Positions 1-10,906 are shown, numbered from the stretch's first letter. The stretch: DNA of 64,000 nucleotides from an uncultured Polaribacter sp. (GCF_947500975.1 NZ_CANMUE010000005.1:1-64000), one strand, 5' to 3'. The notes: generated by a model not told the origin, from the sequence alone. Numbers and translations: made by a program.

Positions 1-10
1 AAGATTTATA

Positions 11-42
11 AACCTCAATTCTTCTTGAATTGAGGTTTTTTT
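11..42 (+). terminator. Rho-independent terminator of a gene upstream of the window
   Basis: An 11-bp perfect stem (AACCTCAATTC / GAATTGAGGTT) with a 5-base loop is followed by a T run. It reads as an intrinsic terminator on the plus strand, so a plus-strand gene probably ends just before the window. Confidence 0.8.
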
Positions 43-434
43 ATACAATAAATCTAAAATATAATTATTTGATGTTTCACAAGTCTATTATACCAAACTA
101 ATTGGGTATATCTTATAGTTTTAAAACTGGCTCTATGATCTTGTTTTAAGGAAACAATTAATTATATTAATCATCACATCAACTTTTGTATCAAAATTAA
201 TTATGCACACTTATTTTATGTGTATAATATTAATTGTTATTTGATATTATAGTAAATTTTTTTTGACTTTATCTATGACGGTAAAAGAGACAATCTAAAG
301 AGAGTAAAAAACATATTCACCACGTGTTAACTTGTTTGTAGTCAAAATATTACATCCTTAATTGTGCCTACGTAAATTTACATTAATTATAAATTGATTT
401 CTAATTAAATTAAGGTCAAACAAATTATATAAAC
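43..434. other. Intergenic stretch, no gene recognised
   Basis: About 390 very AT-rich bases lie between two terminators. All reading frames are broken by frequent stops. I see no RNA gene, no repeat array and no convincing promoter. Confidence 0.5.
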
Positions 435-470
435 TAAAAAAAGGCAGTGATTTAATTATCACTACCTTTA
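435..470 (-). terminator. Terminator of gltBD
   Basis: A stem AAGG-AGTGAT / ATCACT-CCTT with one mismatch and a 6-base loop is flanked by A runs on the plus strand. On the minus strand it is a hairpin followed by T's, 63 bases after the gltD stop. Confidence 0.75.
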
Positions 471-532
471 GTTATTAATTTAATAATAAATCTTAAAAAG
501 GTTATAAATTATAAGTTTTAAGACTGTTAATA

Positions 533-1996
533 TTACATTGCAACTAAATCACCAGAAATATCTTTAGAAGGTAATGTTGATTTTCCCATTAGATACAAAT
601 CTACTTGACGTGCAGCTTCTCTTCCTTCTGAAATTGCCCATACAATTAATGATTGCCCACGACGCATATCACCGGCTGTAAATATATTTGGAATATTAGT
701 TTGGTATTTACCATATTCAGCTTTATAATTAGATCTAGCATCTTTATTTACACCTAATTTATCAGCTAGAGTACTCTCTGGTCCAGTAAAACCAAGTGCT
801 AATAAAGCTAAATCACAAGGCCAGGTTTTCTCTGTACCTTCTATTTCTATTAATTGAGGTCTTTGGCCAGGAATCATTTTCCATTCAACATTTACTGTCT
901 TAAGTGCAGTTAATTTTCCTTCTTTATTTTTGATAAATTCTTTAGTATTGATTAACCAATTACGCTCTACACCTTCTTGATGTGAAGAAGATGTTTTTAA
1001 TTGTAATGGCCAAAATGGCCAAGGTGTTGTTGGAGAACGATGACCAGGAGGCTTTGGCATTATTTCAAAATTTACTACTGACTTTGCTCCATGCCTATTT
1101 GATGTACCAATACAATCTGATCCAGTGTCTCCACCACCAATAACAATTACATTTTTATCTGTAGCCATTACTTGATCCTTTACATCTTTACCAAATATTA
1201 CTTTTGTTTGTTGTGTTAAGAAATCCATTGCCTGTACAACACCATCAGCATCTATTCCTGGTGTTGGTAATGATCTTCTTTCTGTAGCGCCTCCACAAAG
1301 TACAATCGAATCAAATGATTTTAGTTCTTCAACATCATAATTTACACCAACGTTTACATTAGTTTTAAAAGTGATACCTTCAGCTTCTAAAATTGCAACA
1401 CGTCTGTCTATGATACCTTTTTCCATTTTAAAGTTTGGTATTCCGTAACGTAATAAACCACCAACTTCATCATCTCTTTCAAAAACAGTAACCGTATGAC
1501 CAGCTCTATTTAATTGTTGTGCTGCAGCTAAACCTGCAGGGCCAGATCCTACAATTGCAATAGTTTTATCTGTTCTATTTTTTGGAGGTTGTGGTTTTAT
1601 CCATCCTTCTTTAAAAGCACGTTCAACTATGTTTTTTTCAATGTTCTCAATAGATACTGGATCTTCTATGATACCTAATACACAAGCTTTTTCACAAGGT
1701 GCAGGACATAGTCTTCCTGTAAATTCTGGAAAATTATTTGTAGAATGTAGTATCCATGATGCTTTTTTCCATTCACCTTGGTGTACCATATGATTAAAGT
1801 CTGGAATTAAATTTCCTAATGGACATCCACTATGGCAAAATGGAATACCGCAATCCATACAACGAGAACCTTGTTTTGTAATTTCCTTTTCAGAAAGAGG
1901 AACTGTAAACTCGTTATAATTTTTTATACGATCTTTTACAGAATTGTATTTTTCATCCTGTCTTTCAAATTCTTTAAATCCTGTTACTTTTCCCAT
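533..1996 (-). CDS. gltD: Glutamate synthase (NADPH-type) small subunit
   Basis: The 487-residue beta subunit of glutamate synthase passes electrons from NAD(P)H through FAD and iron-sulfur clusters to the large subunit. The N-terminal cysteine motifs are CMDCGIPFC-x3-C (Cys46, 49, 54, 58) and CPAPCEKAC (Cys97, 101, 105), typical of the two 4Fe-4S sites. An FAD-binding GSGPAG is at about 150-155, a second nucleotide-binding VIGGGDTG lies near 290, and a C-terminal FTAGDMRRGQSL motif contacts FAD. The length is normal for the family. It starts 4 bases after the gltB stop, so the two are surely co-transcribed, and a terminator follows. Confidence 0.96.
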   Translation of the reverse strand: MGKVTGFKEFERQDEKYNSVKDRIKNYNEFTVPLSEKEITKQGSRCMDCGIPFCHSGCPLGNLIPDFNHMVHQGEWKKASWILHSTNNFPEFTGRLCPAPCEKACVLGIIEDPVSIENIEKNIVERAFKEGWIKPQPPKNRTDKTIAIVGSGPAGLAAAQQLNRAGHTVTVFERDDEVGGLLRYGIPNFKMEKGIIDRRVAILEAEGITFKTNVNVGVNYDVEELKSFDSIVLCGGATERRSLPTPGIDADGVVQAMDFLTQQTKVIFGKDVKDQVMATDKNVIVIGGGDTGSDCIGTSNRHGAKSVVNFEIMPKPPGHRSPTTPWPFWPLQLKTSSSHQEGVERNWLINTKEFIKNKEGKLTALKTVNVEWKMIPGQRPQLIEIEGTEKTWPCDLALLALGFTGPESTLADKLGVNKDARSNYKAEYGKYQTNIPNIFTAGDMRRGQSLIVWAISEGREAARQVDLYLMGKSTLPSKDISGDLVAM

Positions 1997-2000
1997 GACA

Positions 2001-5000
2001 TTATGCTGTTGTTAATTCTTCAACCATTGGTTCTTCTGTTTCTAATCTTATTAATGCTTTCTTATATTCGGTTGGCATTACTCTTACAAAGTTTTTTAAA
2101 CTTGTTTCCCAGTCTTCTAACAATTTACTTCCTTTTTTACTATCAGTATATAATACATGATCTTGAATTGTAGCTTTTAAATCTGCAGCATCTTCATCAG
2201 TAATTGTTTCAAATTCTATAGTTTCAGTATTGCATAGACCATTTACAAATTTGTTATCAGGGTCATACACATATGCAATTCCACCACTCATACCTGCCGC
2301 AAAATTTCTTCCTGTTTTACCAAGTACAACAACTTTACCACCTGTCATATATTCACAACAATGATCTCCAACTCCCTCAACTACTGCTGTTGCTCCTGAA
2401 TTTCTTACGGCAAAACGCTCACCAGCTATACCATTAATATAGGCTTGACCATTAACTGCTCCAAACAAACAAACGTTTCCGACAATTATATTTTCTTCTG
2501 CTAAAAAGTCTGCTTTAGTAGGTTTTTTAACAATTAATTTTGCTCCAGATAAACCTTTACCTAAATAATCGTTAGAGTTTCCTTCTAAAATAAAAGTTAA
2601 TCCAAATGCTCCAAATGCACCAAAACTTTGACCAGCTGAACCAGTATAATTAATATTTAAAGTGTCTTCTGGTAGACCTAAATGTCCATAAATTTTTGAT
2701 ATCTCATTACTAACAATTGCCCCTACTGTTCTGTCAGTATTTTTTATAGGATAAGATAGGTTAGTTTTTTCTTTTCTGTATAAAGCTCTATGAGAATCTT
2801 TTAAGATTGTAAAATCTAAAACCTCCTCTAAATTATGATCTTGTTTTTCAGTATTTCTAACCGTCATGTCTTTATAAGATGTTGGTCTGTGTAAAATACT
2901 AGATAAATCTAATCCTTTTGCTTTATAATGTTTTATTGCTTTGTTGGCATTTATTTTATGAGTTTGACCAACCATTTCTTCTAAAGTTCTAAAACCTAAT
3001 TGTGCCATTATTTTTCTTAATTCTTCAGCAATGTAAAAGAAGAAATTAATAACATGTTCAGGTGTTCCTTTAAAGTTTTTACGTAATTCTTTGTCTTGAG
3101 TTGCTATTCCTACTGGGCAGGTGTTTAAATGACATTTACGCATCATAATACAGCCAGATGCTACTAAAGGAGCTGTGGCAAAACCAAATTCTTCTGCACC
3201 TAATAAGGCAGCTATAGCTACATCTCTACCAGTTTTTAATTGGCCATCACATTCAACAACAATTCTACTACGTAAGTCGTTCATTACTAACGTTTGTTGT
3301 GCTTCAGCTAAACCAAGTTCCCAAGGTAAACCTGCGTGTTTTAATGATGTTAAAGGTGATGCACCTGTTCCTCCATCATAACCAGCAATTAAAACTACAT
3401 CTGCTTTTGCTTTTGCAACACCAGCAGCAATTGTACCTACACCAACTTCAGAAACTAATTTTACATTAACTCTAGCTTCACGATTTGCATTTTTTAAATC
3501 GAAAATTAATTGTGCTAAATCTTCAATTGAATAAATATCATGATGTGGAGGAGGAGAAATCAATCCTACAAAAGGTGTTGAGTTTCTCGCAGAAGCAATC
3601 CAAGGTAAAACTTTATAGCCAGGTAATTGACCACCTTCACCAGGTTTAGCACCTTGTGCCATTTTAATTTGAATTTCTTTTGCGTTTGATAAGTAATGAG
3701 ATGTAACGCCAAATCTACCAGAAGCAACTTGTTTTATTGCAGAGTTTCTGCTATCACCATTTATGTCTTTTTGAAAACGTTTTCTATCTTCACCACCTTC
3801 TCCAGAATTAGATTTCCCTCCAATTCTATTCATCGCAATTGCTAAGTTTTCATGTGCTTCTCTAGAAATTGATCCATAAGACATTGCTCCGGTTTTAAAA
3901 CGTTTTACAATTTCTGTCCAAGGTTCTACTTCTTCTAACGGTATTGGATCTAAGTTATCAAACTCAAACAAACCACGAATTGTCATCAAATTTTCTGATT
4001 GTTCGTTTATTGCTTTTGCGTAAACATCATAGCTTGCTTGATCACTTAATCTTACAGCTTGTTGTAATTTAGAAACGGTTGTTGGATTAAATAAATGACG
4101 TTCTCCATTTCTTCTCCATCTATAATCTCCACCAATGTTTAAACTTAAATTTTTATCAATTTGATTATCTGGATACGCTTGTTTATAACGTTGATCTATT
4201 TCTTTTTCTATTTCATATAAACCAATACCTTCAATTCTTGAAGCAGTATAAGGAAAATATTTTTCTACAAATTGAGAGTTAAAACCTACAATTTCGAAAA
4301 TTTGAGAACCTCTGTAGGAATGTAGTGTTGATATTCCTATTTTGTTCATCACTTTTAAGATTCCTTTTCCAATAGCTACATTAAAATTATCTACAGCTTT
4401 TTGTTCATCCATACCAGTAATAAAACCATCTTTAACTTGCTTTCTAATGATTTCATTAACCATATAAGGGTTTATAGCACTTGCTCCATATCCAAATAAA
4501 GTTGCAAAATGATGTGGTTCACGTGGTTCTGCAGATTCAATTATGATATCAAAATAAGAACGTTTTCTTAATCTATTTAATTGATGATTTACGTATGAAC
4601 AAGCTAATAGAGCAGGGATAGGGGCATACTCTTGGTTTACACCTCTATCTGAAAGAATAATAATATTAGTTTTTCTTTCTATTGCTTTTTCTATTTGAAT
4701 AACAATGTCATCTAAAGCGTCTTCTAATCCATTTAGCCCTTTTGCTTTTGGATATAAAATTTCAATAGTTTCTGTTTTAAAACTTTCAATATCTATACTT
4801 CTTATTTTTTCTAAATCGGCATTAGAAATGACTGGGTTTTGAATACCAAGTTTTCTACATTGTCTCTCTGAAATACTGAAAATATTTCTATCTTTTCCTA
4901 AGTTTAAACTAATATCTGTTACAATATTTTCGCGAATTCCATCTAAAGGTGGATTTGTAACTTGTGCAAATAATTGCTTAAAATAGTTAGATATTAATTG

Positions 5001-6512
5001 TGGTCTATCTGATAAAACAGCTAAAGGAGTATCAATTCCCATAGAACCTAGGGCTTCTTTACCAACTTGTGCCATTGGTGTAATTACTTCTTGAATATCT
5101 TCAAAAGTGTAATTAAATAAACGTTGACGTGTTTTAATGTCAATTGTTTCAATAGGGCAAGTTTCGCTAGTATAAGGAAGGTCTTTTAATTGTAAACGTG
5201 TTTTGTCTAACCATTCTTGATATGGTCTTTCAGAAACAATTTTACTTTTTATTTCTTCATCTTCAATAATTCGCCCTTCATTCATATCCACCAAAAACAT
5301 TTTTCCTGGCTCTAATCTACCGTGCTCTTTAACGTCTTCTGGAGCTACATCTACAACACCAATTTCTGAAGACATTATTAATTTACCACTTTTTGTAACT
5401 GTATATCTAGATGGTCTTAAACCATTTCTGTCTAATAAAGCACCTATGTAATCTCCGTCTGTAAAAGGCACAGAAGCTGGACCATCCCAAGGTTCCATAA
5501 TACAACCATTATATTCATAAAAAGCTTTTCGCTCTTTAGACATTGTGGCGTGTTTTTCCCAAGCTTCAGGTATCATCATCATCATAATTTCTGGTAATGA
5601 ACGCCCTGTATGTGTTAATAATTCTACAACCATGTCCATAGAAGCAGAATCAGATTTACCTGGTAAAATAATAGGAAACAGTTTCTCTATTTGTGCACCA
5701 AAAACATCGCTTTTCATGATTTCTTCACGTACACGCATTCTACTGACATTACCTCTTAAAGTATTGATTTCTCCATTTTGACACATGTGTCTAAATGGTT
5801 GCGCTAACTCCCAAGTAGGCATTGTATTTGTAGAAAAACGTTGGTGTACTAATGCTAAACGAGTAACTAAATCTATTTCTTGTAAGTCTTTATAATAAGG
5901 CCCAATATCTTCAGGCATAATTATACCCTTGTATATAATTGTTGTTATAGATAAACTTGGAACATAAAAATAATCACTCTCAGAAATTTTTGAATTTCTG
6001 ATTTCATGTTCAGTTATTTTACGTGCTGCATATAATTTTGCTTTAAATGTAGCTTCATCTATTATATCGGTTTTACCTATAAAAAGTTGTTCTATATTTG
6101 GTTCAGATGCTAACGCAATTTCCCCTAATTGTGTTGGATCTACAGGGACTTTTCTCCATCCTAAAATAGAAAGGCCTTGTTCTTTGACTTGGTTTTCAAA
6201 AGTAGTTTTACAAAAATCATATTGATTTTCTACCTTAGGTAAAAAAACCATTCCAACAGCATACTCTCTTTGTTCGGGTAAAATAAAGTCACACACACGT
6301 TTGAAATAATCATGAGGAATATCAATTAATAAACCAGCTCCATCACCAGTTTTTCCATCTGCACTAACACCACCTCTATGTTCTAATTTTACTAGAATTT
6401 CTAACGCATCATGTATAATTTGATTTGTTTTATCTCCATTTAAATTACAAATAAAACCTGCACCACAATTTTCGTGTTCAAATTCTGGTAAATATAAGCC
6501 TTGTTTCTTCAT
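2001..6512 (-). CDS. gltB: Glutamate synthase large subunit
   Basis: The 1503-residue alpha subunit makes two glutamates from glutamine and 2-oxoglutarate. It begins with a short propeptide, then ENCGAGF; Cys17 is the likely N-terminal nucleophile after cleavage of 16 residues, as in class II glutamine amidotransferases. A central domain, the FMN-binding synthase barrel ([24 protein letters not shown]) and a 3Fe-4S cysteine set C-x5-C-x4-C ([12 protein letters not shown], about residue 1120) follow, with the C-terminal GXGXG beta-helix at the end. It is first in an operon with gltD. Upstream lie 232 bases with the terminator of the ammonium-channel operon; I found no perfect TAnnTTTG there. 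Confidence 0.97.
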   Translation of the reverse strand: MKKQGLYLPEFEHENCGAGFICNLNGDKTNQIIHDALEILVKLEHRGGVSADGKTGDGAGLLIDIPHDYFKRVCDFILPEQREYAVGMVFLPKVENQYDFCKTTFENQVKEQGLSILGWRKVPVDPTQLGEIALASEPNIEQLFIGKTDIIDEATFKAKLYAARKITEHEIRNSKISESDYFYVPSLSITTIIYKGIIMPEDIGPYYKDLQEIDLVTRLALVHQRFSTNTMPTWELAQPFRHMCQNGEINTLRGNVSRMRVREEIMKSDVFGAQIEKLFPIILPGKSDSASMDMVVELLTHTGRSLPEIMMMMIPEAWEKHATMSKERKAFYEYNGCIMEPWDGPASVPFTDGDYIGALLDRNGLRPSRYTVTKSGKLIMSSEIGVVDVAPEDVKEHGRLEPGKMFLVDMNEGRIIEDEEIKSKIVSERPYQEWLDKTRLQLKDLPYTSETCPIETIDIKTRQRLFNYTFEDIQEVITPMAQVGKEALGSMGIDTPLAVLSDRPQLISNYFKQLFAQVTNPPLDGIRENIVTDISLNLGKDRNIFSISERQCRKLGIQNPVISNADLEKIRSIDIESFKTETIEILYPKAKGLNGLEDALDDIVIQIEKAIERKTNIIILSDRGVNQEYAPIPALLACSYVNHQLNRLRKRSYFDIIIESAEPREPHHFATLFGYGASAINPYMVNEIIRKQVKDGFITGMDEQKAVDNFNVAIGKGILKVMNKIGISTLHSYRGSQIFEIVGFNSQFVEKYFPYTASRIEGIGLYEIEKEIDQRYKQAYPDNQIDKNLSLNIGGDYRWRRNGERHLFNPTTVSKLQQAVRLSDQASYDVYAKAINEQSENLMTIRGLFEFDNLDPIPLEEVEPWTEIVKRFKTGAMSYGSISREAHENLAIAMNRIGGKSNSGEGGEDRKRFQKDINGDSRNSAIKQVASGRFGVTSHYLSNAKEIQIKMAQGAKPGEGGQLPGYKVLPWIASARNSTPFVGLISPPPHHDIYSIEDLAQLIFDLKNANREARVNVKLVSEVGVGTIAAGVAKAKADVVLIAGYDGGTGASPLTSLKHAGLPWELGLAEAQQTLVMNDLRSRIVVECDGQLKTGRDVAIAALLGAEEFGFATAPLVASGCIMMRKCHLNTCPVGIATQDKELRKNFKGTPEHVINFFFYIAEELRKIMAQLGFRTLEEMVGQTHKINANKAIKHYKAKGLDLSSILHRPTSYKDMTVRNTEKQDHNLEEVLDFTILKDSHRALYRKEKTNLSYPIKNTDRTVGAIVSNEISKIYGHLGLPEDTLNINYTGSAGQSFGAFGAFGLTFILEGNSNDYLGKGLSGAKLIVKKPTKADFLAEENIIVGNVCLFGAVNGQAYINGIAGERFAVRNSGATAVVEGVGDHCCEYMTGGKVVVLGKTGRNFAAGMSGGIAYVYDPDNKFVNGLCNTETIEFETITDEDAADLKATIQDHVLYTDSKKGSKLLEDWETSLKNFVRVMPTEYKKALIRLETEEPMVEELTTA

Positions 6513-6678
6513 TTTGTATTGAATTATGCTGGCTAAATTATAAATTTTGTTAGGAATAATGTATTGATTTATACTTTTTGATAAAATTTTTACATTGAAA
6601 ATAAATTATTGATACAATAAATTTAAAAATGATAATTTAAGCTTAAAAATTTATGAATATGATAAAATTTATAAACGC

Positions 6679-6715
6679 AAAAAGAACTGTAAATTTAATT
6701 TACAGTTCTTTTTTA
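6679..6715 (-). terminator. Terminator after the P-II/ammonium channel operon
   Basis: A perfect 16-bp stem (AAAAAGAACTGTAAAT and its complement) with a 3-base loop has T runs on both strands. It lies 30 bases past the stop of the ammonium channel gene and separates it from gltB. Confidence 0.85.
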
Positions 6716-6744
6716 TTAGTAATAATAATTTTTACTATAAATTA

Positions 6745-7971
6745 TTAGTGTTCGTTTAATCTAAAATCTGGGTATGCATCCATACCATGTTCGTGAGCAT
6801 CTAAACCCTCTAATTCTTCTTTTTCTGAAACTCTAATTCCTGTAACTTTCTTAAGTGTATAAATTATTAAGAAAGAAGATATGATACAGAATGCAGCATA
6901 ACAAGCAACACCTGTTAATTGAATTAAGAATGTATGTTCTGGGTTGGTTGAGAAAATACCCACAGCTAAAGTTCCCCAAATACCACAAATTAAGTGTACC
7001 GCGATAGCTCCAACTGGATCATCTAATTTTATAGCGTCAACAAAAGCAACAGCAAATACAATTAATGTACCAGCAATTGCCCCAATAATAATAGCACTTT
7101 CTGGTGTCATTACATCAGCTCCGGCAGTAATACCTACTAAACCACCTAAAATACCATTTAAGAACATTGTTAAATCTAAATTCTTATATTTTATAAAAGA
7201 TACTGTAGCAGCAACCACACCACCAGCTGCAGCGGCTAAACATGTTGTAACTAAAGTTAAAGATGTTAATTCTGGATCAGCAGAAAGTACAGAACCCCCA
7301 TTAAAACCAAACCATCCTAACCAAAGAATTAATACACCAGCAGTAGCTAATGGTATATTATGTCCTGGAATAGCTTGTGGTTTTCCGTCTTTAAATTTAC
7401 CAATACGAGAACCTAATAGGTAAACAGCAACTAAAGCCGCCCAGCCACCAACAGAATGTACTAAAGTAGAACCAGCAAAATCATAGAATCCCATTTGATC
7501 TAAGAATCCACCACCCCATTTCCATGAACCAGCAATAGGGTATACAAGCCCTACATAAAGTAATGTGAAAATCATAAAAGGACCAATTTTCATTCGTTCA
7601 GCAACAGCTCCAGATACAATTGTAGCAGCAGTTGCGGCAAACATACCCTGGAATAAGAAATCTGTCCACCATGTATATCCGCCATCAGCGTAATCTGGTG
7701 TCATACCGTTTTCTGGAGGAGCAATACCAAACCCAGCAAAATCTATAAACCCAGCAGAACCATCTGCAAATTCAGGATACATTAAGTTGAAACCTGCTAT
7801 GTAGTATAGTAATAACCCAACTGTAATGATAAAAATATTTTTAAATAAAATATTGATTGTGTTTTTTTGTCTAGTTAATCCAATTTCTAAAAATGCAAAG
7901 CCTAAGTGCATAAAGAAAACTAGTGCGGTACAGATCATCATCCATACATTGTTTGTTGTAAGTAATTCCAT
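6745..7971 (-). CDS. amt: Ammonium transporter (Amt/MEP/Rh), first copy
   Basis: A 408-residue multi-span inner-membrane ammonium channel. Both pore histidines are visible: one in DFAGSTLVHSVGGWAAL and one in GAIAVHLICGIWGTL. The family signature FNGGSVLSADP and the P-II-facing C-terminal tail (EKEELEGLDAHEHG) are also present. The gene starts only 15 bases after the P-II gene, the classic glnK-amt arrangement in which P-II plugs the channel when nitrogen is plentiful. A second, longer Amt is encoded just upstream. The two differ clearly in sequence, so this is not a recent duplicate. Confidence 0.95.
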   Translation of the reverse strand: MELLTTNNVWMMICTALVFFMHLGFAFLEIGLTRQKNTINILFKNIFIITVGLLLYYIAGFNLMYPEFADGSAGFIDFAGFGIAPPENGMTPDYADGGYTWWTDFLFQGMFAATAATIVSGAVAERMKIGPFMIFTLLYVGLVYPIAGSWKWGGGFLDQMGFYDFAGSTLVHSVGGWAALVAVYLLGSRIGKFKDGKPQAIPGHNIPLATAGVLILWLGWFGFNGGSVLSADPELTSLTLVTTCLAAAAGGVVAATVSFIKYKNLDLTMFLNGILGGLVGITAGADVMTPESAIIIGAIAGTLIVFAVAFVDAIKLDDPVGAIAVHLICGIWGTLAVGIFSTNPEHTFLIQLTGVACYAAFCIISSFLIIYTLKKVTGIRVSEKEELEGLDAHEHGMDAYPDFRLNEH

Positions 7972-7986
7972 TGTAAGTTTTAATAG

Positions 7987-8325
7987 TTAGTTTAAGGTTT
8001 CTCCACCTTTTTCTCCTGTTCTTATTCTGTAAGCTTCTTTGATGTCACTCACAAATATTTTTCCATCTCCAACCTCTCCTGTGCTAGCAGCGTCTAATAT
8101 GGTTTTTATTGTAATTTCTTCAAAATTATCATTTACAACAATAGCTATGTGTCTTCTTTGAATATCGCTAGTACTGTAGCTTACACCTCTATATACGTGT
8201 CCTTCTTTTTCATTTCCAAGACCAGTAACATCCCAATAAGAAAAGAAATTTACACCAACTTTGTGCAATGCTTCTTTTAAAGCTCTAAATTTTGATTTTC
8301 TAATAATTGCTTCGATTTTTTTCAT
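7987..8325 (-). CDS. glnK: P-II family nitrogen regulatory protein
   Basis: A 112-residue trimeric P-II signal protein that reads 2-oxoglutarate and ATP/ADP. The N-terminus MKKIEAIIRKSKF, the T-loop with GHVYRGVSY and the nucleotide site GEVGDGKIFV are all recognisable. Tyr50 aligns with the uridylylated Tyr51 of E. coli GlnB; the T-loop is one residue shorter and lacks most of the usual following acidic-hydrophobic segment. It is placed between two amt genes, which points to GlnK-like control of the channels rather than GlnB. The start fits conserved length. The name glnK rather than glnB is inferred from context. Confidence 0.93.
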   Translation of the reverse strand: MKKIEAIIRKSKFRALKEALHKVGVNFFSYWDVTGLGNEKEGHVYRGVSYSTSDIQRRHIAIVVNDNFEEITIKTILDAASTGEVGDGKIFVSDIKEAYRIRTGEKGGETLN

Positions 8326-8387
8326 GATAAAATTTGTTTGTTCGTTTCTAATTTTATGGAAAAATAATAAAAAATAATCTTACATGT

Positions 8388-8427
8388 AAAAATCACACAA
8401 CTAATAAAAGTTGTGTGATTTTTTTAA
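8388..8427 (-). terminator. Terminator between second amt gene and P-II gene
   Basis: AAATCACACAACT pairs with AGTTGTGTGATTT around a loop of about 5 bases, with T/A runs on both sides. It splits the nitrogen block into a porin-amt unit and a P-II-amt unit, unless there is readthrough. Confidence 0.8.
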
Positions 8428-8442
8428 TTTAAAAATGAAATT

Positions 8443-9750
8443 TTATTTATCTTCTTCAAATTCTCTTACTCTTTTTCCAGGGTAAGCAATTGATCCATGT
8501 TCAGAAATATCTAATCCTTCAATTTCTACTTCTTTAGTAACACGTAATCCCATTGTAGCTTTTAATATTGCTAGAACAATGAAAGATAAAACAACAGCCC
8601 AAACTGCATATGCAATAACTCCTATTGCTTGTGCACCTAATTGTGCACCACCACCACCATTGAATAATCCAATACCAGTATCACCATCTACACCCCAAAG
8701 TCCGATTACTAAAGTACCCCAAACTCCTGCTACACCATGAACAGAAAAAGCACCAATAGCATCATCAATTTTTAATTTTTTCTCTACAAATTCTATAGAG
8801 AATACAACTATGATACCACCAATTAAACCGGCAAGAACAGATCCGCCAGCAGTCATGTTACCACAACCAGCGGTAATACTTACTAAACCGGCTAAAGCTC
8901 CATTTAATGTTTGTCCTAAGTTTGGTTTACCATACCAGATCCAAGTTGTAATTAAAGCTCCTAAACCTCCAGCAGCAGCAGCTAAGTTGGTAATTAAAAC
9001 TACGTTTGAAGCTCCAATTGCGTCAGCACCACCCCAAGCTAATTGAGATCCTCCGTTAAAACCAAACCATCCAAACCAAAGGATAAATACCCCTAAAGTT
9101 GCTAATATTTGATTATGACCAGGTATAGGTAATACTTTACCATCTACAAATTTTCCAATTCTAGGACCTACCATAAATGCAGCTACTAAAGCAGCCCATC
9201 CACCTACAGAGTGTACAATTGAAGAACCGGCAAAGTCAATAAATTCAGCTGGCATTATACCATCAGTATTATTCAACCATCCACCGTTCCATTCCCAACC
9301 TCCTGAAATAGGGTAGATAACTGCAGTCATTACTAAAGAGAAAATAATGTATGTAGTATATTTTGTTCTACCAGCAATTGCTCCAGATACAATTGTAGCT
9401 GTTGTTGCAGCAAACATTGTTTGAAAGAATAAATCTGCTCCTTCACCTTGGAATAAACCACTCCAGAAGAACCACCCGTTAGAAGTATCACCATACATTA
9501 AAGAATAACCAACTAACCAAAATGTTATTGATCCTACACAAATGTCTAGTAAATTTTTCATTGCAATGTTAACTGCATTTTTTGCTCTTGTCATTCCAGA
9601 TTCAACTAAAGTAAATCCAGCTTGCATTAAGAATACCAAGATACCTGCAATTAGCATCCAAAGCATTCCCATATCTCCGTTTACTTGCTCTAAAACTTTT
9701 GCAGCTTCAGAAACCGGAGCTTCTTGAAATAATGTTAATAATAAACTCAT
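8443..9750 (-). CDS. amt: Ammonium transporter (Amt/MEP/Rh), second copy
   Basis: A 435-residue ammonium channel with an N-terminal segment of about 27 residues before the first canonical helix (WMLIAGILVFLMQAGFTLVESG). Pore histidines lie in DFAGSSIVHSVGGWAAL and GAFSVHGVAGVWGTL. The C-terminal tail KEVEIEGLDISEHG is the usual P-II contact region. It lies 41 bases downstream of the porin gene and ends at a terminator before the P-II gene. The short N-terminal stretch could be a cleaved or periplasmic extension, as in other Amt proteins with an out-facing N-terminus. Confidence 0.95.
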   Translation of the reverse strand: MSLLLTLFQEAPVSEAAKVLEQVNGDMGMLWMLIAGILVFLMQAGFTLVESGMTRAKNAVNIAMKNLLDICVGSITFWLVGYSLMYGDTSNGWFFWSGLFQGEGADLFFQTMFAATTATIVSGAIAGRTKYTTYIIFSLVMTAVIYPISGGWEWNGGWLNNTDGIMPAEFIDFAGSSIVHSVGGWAALVAAFMVGPRIGKFVDGKVLPIPGHNQILATLGVFILWFGWFGFNGGSQLAWGGADAIGASNVVLITNLAAAAGGLGALITTWIWYGKPNLGQTLNGALAGLVSITAGCGNMTAGGSVLAGLIGGIIVVFSIEFVEKKLKIDDAIGAFSVHGVAGVWGTLVIGLWGVDGDTGIGLFNGGGGAQLGAQAIGVIAYAVWAVVLSFIVLAILKATMGLRVTKEVEIEGLDISEHGSIAYPGKRVREFEEDK

Positions 9751-9790
9751 ATTTGTTGATTTTAGTTAGTAATTAAAGTTTTATCTTCTC

Positions 9791-10777
9791 TTAGAAAGAG
9801 TATACAGCAGCTAAAGTTGCTCCAGACATACTTTTTTCTGTTGGGAAGCCAGGTATAATTAAATCTGATGATGAATCAATTCTAATTTCTGGAATAATGT
9901 TTAAGCTTTCTGTTAATGATAAGTTTCCTGTTAAGGTAAATGCAGACACATTAGCATCTCCAGCTCCAGAAGTTGTTGTAAAAAATTCTGGTCTTAATCC
10001 TAAAGAGAATTTGTCTGAAAATTTGTTTTGTAAGTATAATGCTACACCTTGGTATCCTGCATCAGCATCACTAGAGTTTGCATAAGCAGCATTTAACCCT
10101 AAGTAAAAAGTTTCTGAAAGATCAAATCCACCTGTATAATCTAAATATAATACATCAGTAAATCCAAATCCATCAGCTCCGTAAGCTAAGTTAAAGTATT
10201 GACCTTTATAACCAGCTTGAAAGCCTAATTGGTAATCGTTACCTGGGTTAGATCCTTGAGTTATTCCATGAGGGTTTGTTAAAGCAAACATAAAAGATAA
10301 ATCTTCTGTTGCAGCATAATCTACTTTTAAACCTGTATGAGAAAAAGGTCCTGCATTAAATAAATAAGATACAGAATAGTTAAAGTTTGATGCTGGAGAT
10401 ATAACCTCATAACCATAAAAAGTATTAAACTGACCTAAAGTTAAAGTAACTTTTTCAGATGCATTATAGTAAGCATATAATTGATTGATTGCTCCATTGT
10501 ATGCATTCGCAGCATTCGCTCTTGGTCCATAAGCTAAATCTGCAACTACACCAGCTTTTCCTTTTTCGTAAGAAAAAATTGTATTTACCATTCCTAATCC
10601 AAATCCATTTGCAGCTACGTCAGATAAAATACCTACAGAACCTGGAGAACCACTTTTTAAGTTACTGCTATGATAAACATCTACAGTTCCACTTAATGAA
10701 AATGTTCCTTTGTCTTCTTCCTGTGCATTAATTATTACACTACTTGCTAATAATAAAGTTAAAATAATTTTCTTCAT
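9791..10777 (-). CDS. Outer-membrane beta-barrel porin of the ammonium gene block
   Basis: A 328-residue protein with a signal peptide (MKKIILTLLLASSVIINA, cut before QEED) and alternating beta strands throughout, ending in the aromatic residue of ...LAAVYSF, the usual outer-membrane insertion signal. It resembles the OmpL-like putative beta-barrel porin-2 family (recognised by overall pattern, not by a search). It is the first gene before the ammonium channel, 41 bases apart and behind a good promoter, so it may pass ammonium or small nitrogen compounds through the outer membrane. That role is inference from context. Confidence 0.75.
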   Translation of the reverse strand: MKKIILTLLLASSVIINAQEEDKGTFSLSGTVDVYHSSNLKSGSPGSVGILSDVAANGFGLGMVNTIFSYEKGKAGVVADLAYGPRANAANAYNGAINQLYAYYNASEKVTLTLGQFNTFYGYEVISPASNFNYSVSYLFNAGPFSHTGLKVDYAATEDLSFMFALTNPHGITQGSNPGNDYQLGFQAGYKGQYFNLAYGADGFGFTDVLYLDYTGGFDLSETFYLGLNAAYANSSDADAGYQGVALYLQNKFSDKFSLGLRPEFFTTTSGAGDANVSAFTLTGNLSLTESLNIIPEIRIDSSSDLIIPGFPTEKSMSGATLAAVYSF

Positions 10778-10819
10778 AATAATGTTCTTTTAGTTTATGT
10801 TTTTTTTAATTGAACGTGT

Positions 10820-10849
10820 CAAATGTAAATATTTAATTGAAACTAACAA
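10820..10849 (-). promoter_or_regulatory. Promoter of the porin-amt operon
   Basis: On the minus strand, TTG (10847-10849), 19 bases, then TACATTTG (10820-10827) match the Bacteroidota primary-sigma promoter. This predicts a leader of about 35-40 bases before the porin start. Confidence 0.7.
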
Positions 10850-10887
10850 GGGGGCTATTTTTGTGAAATGCTGTATTTTAAGGTATG

Positions 10888-10906
10888 CCCCTCAAAAAAA
10901 GAGGGG
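10888..10906. promoter_or_regulatory. GC-rich inverted repeat upstream of the porin-amt promoter
   Basis: CCCCTC, seven A's, GAGGGG form a perfect 6-bp inverted repeat, about 40 bases upstream of the -33 box of the porin promoter in otherwise AT-rich DNA. It is a candidate regulator site. It could also be a weak hairpin, but no gene ends here. Confidence 0.35.

Noticed and set aside
6944..7423. Long plus-strand frame opposite the first ammonium channel gene
   Set aside because: It is the antisense shadow of a conserved membrane protein (Ala/Pro/Thr-rich product); similar shadows lie opposite gltB, the second amt, tonB and trkA.
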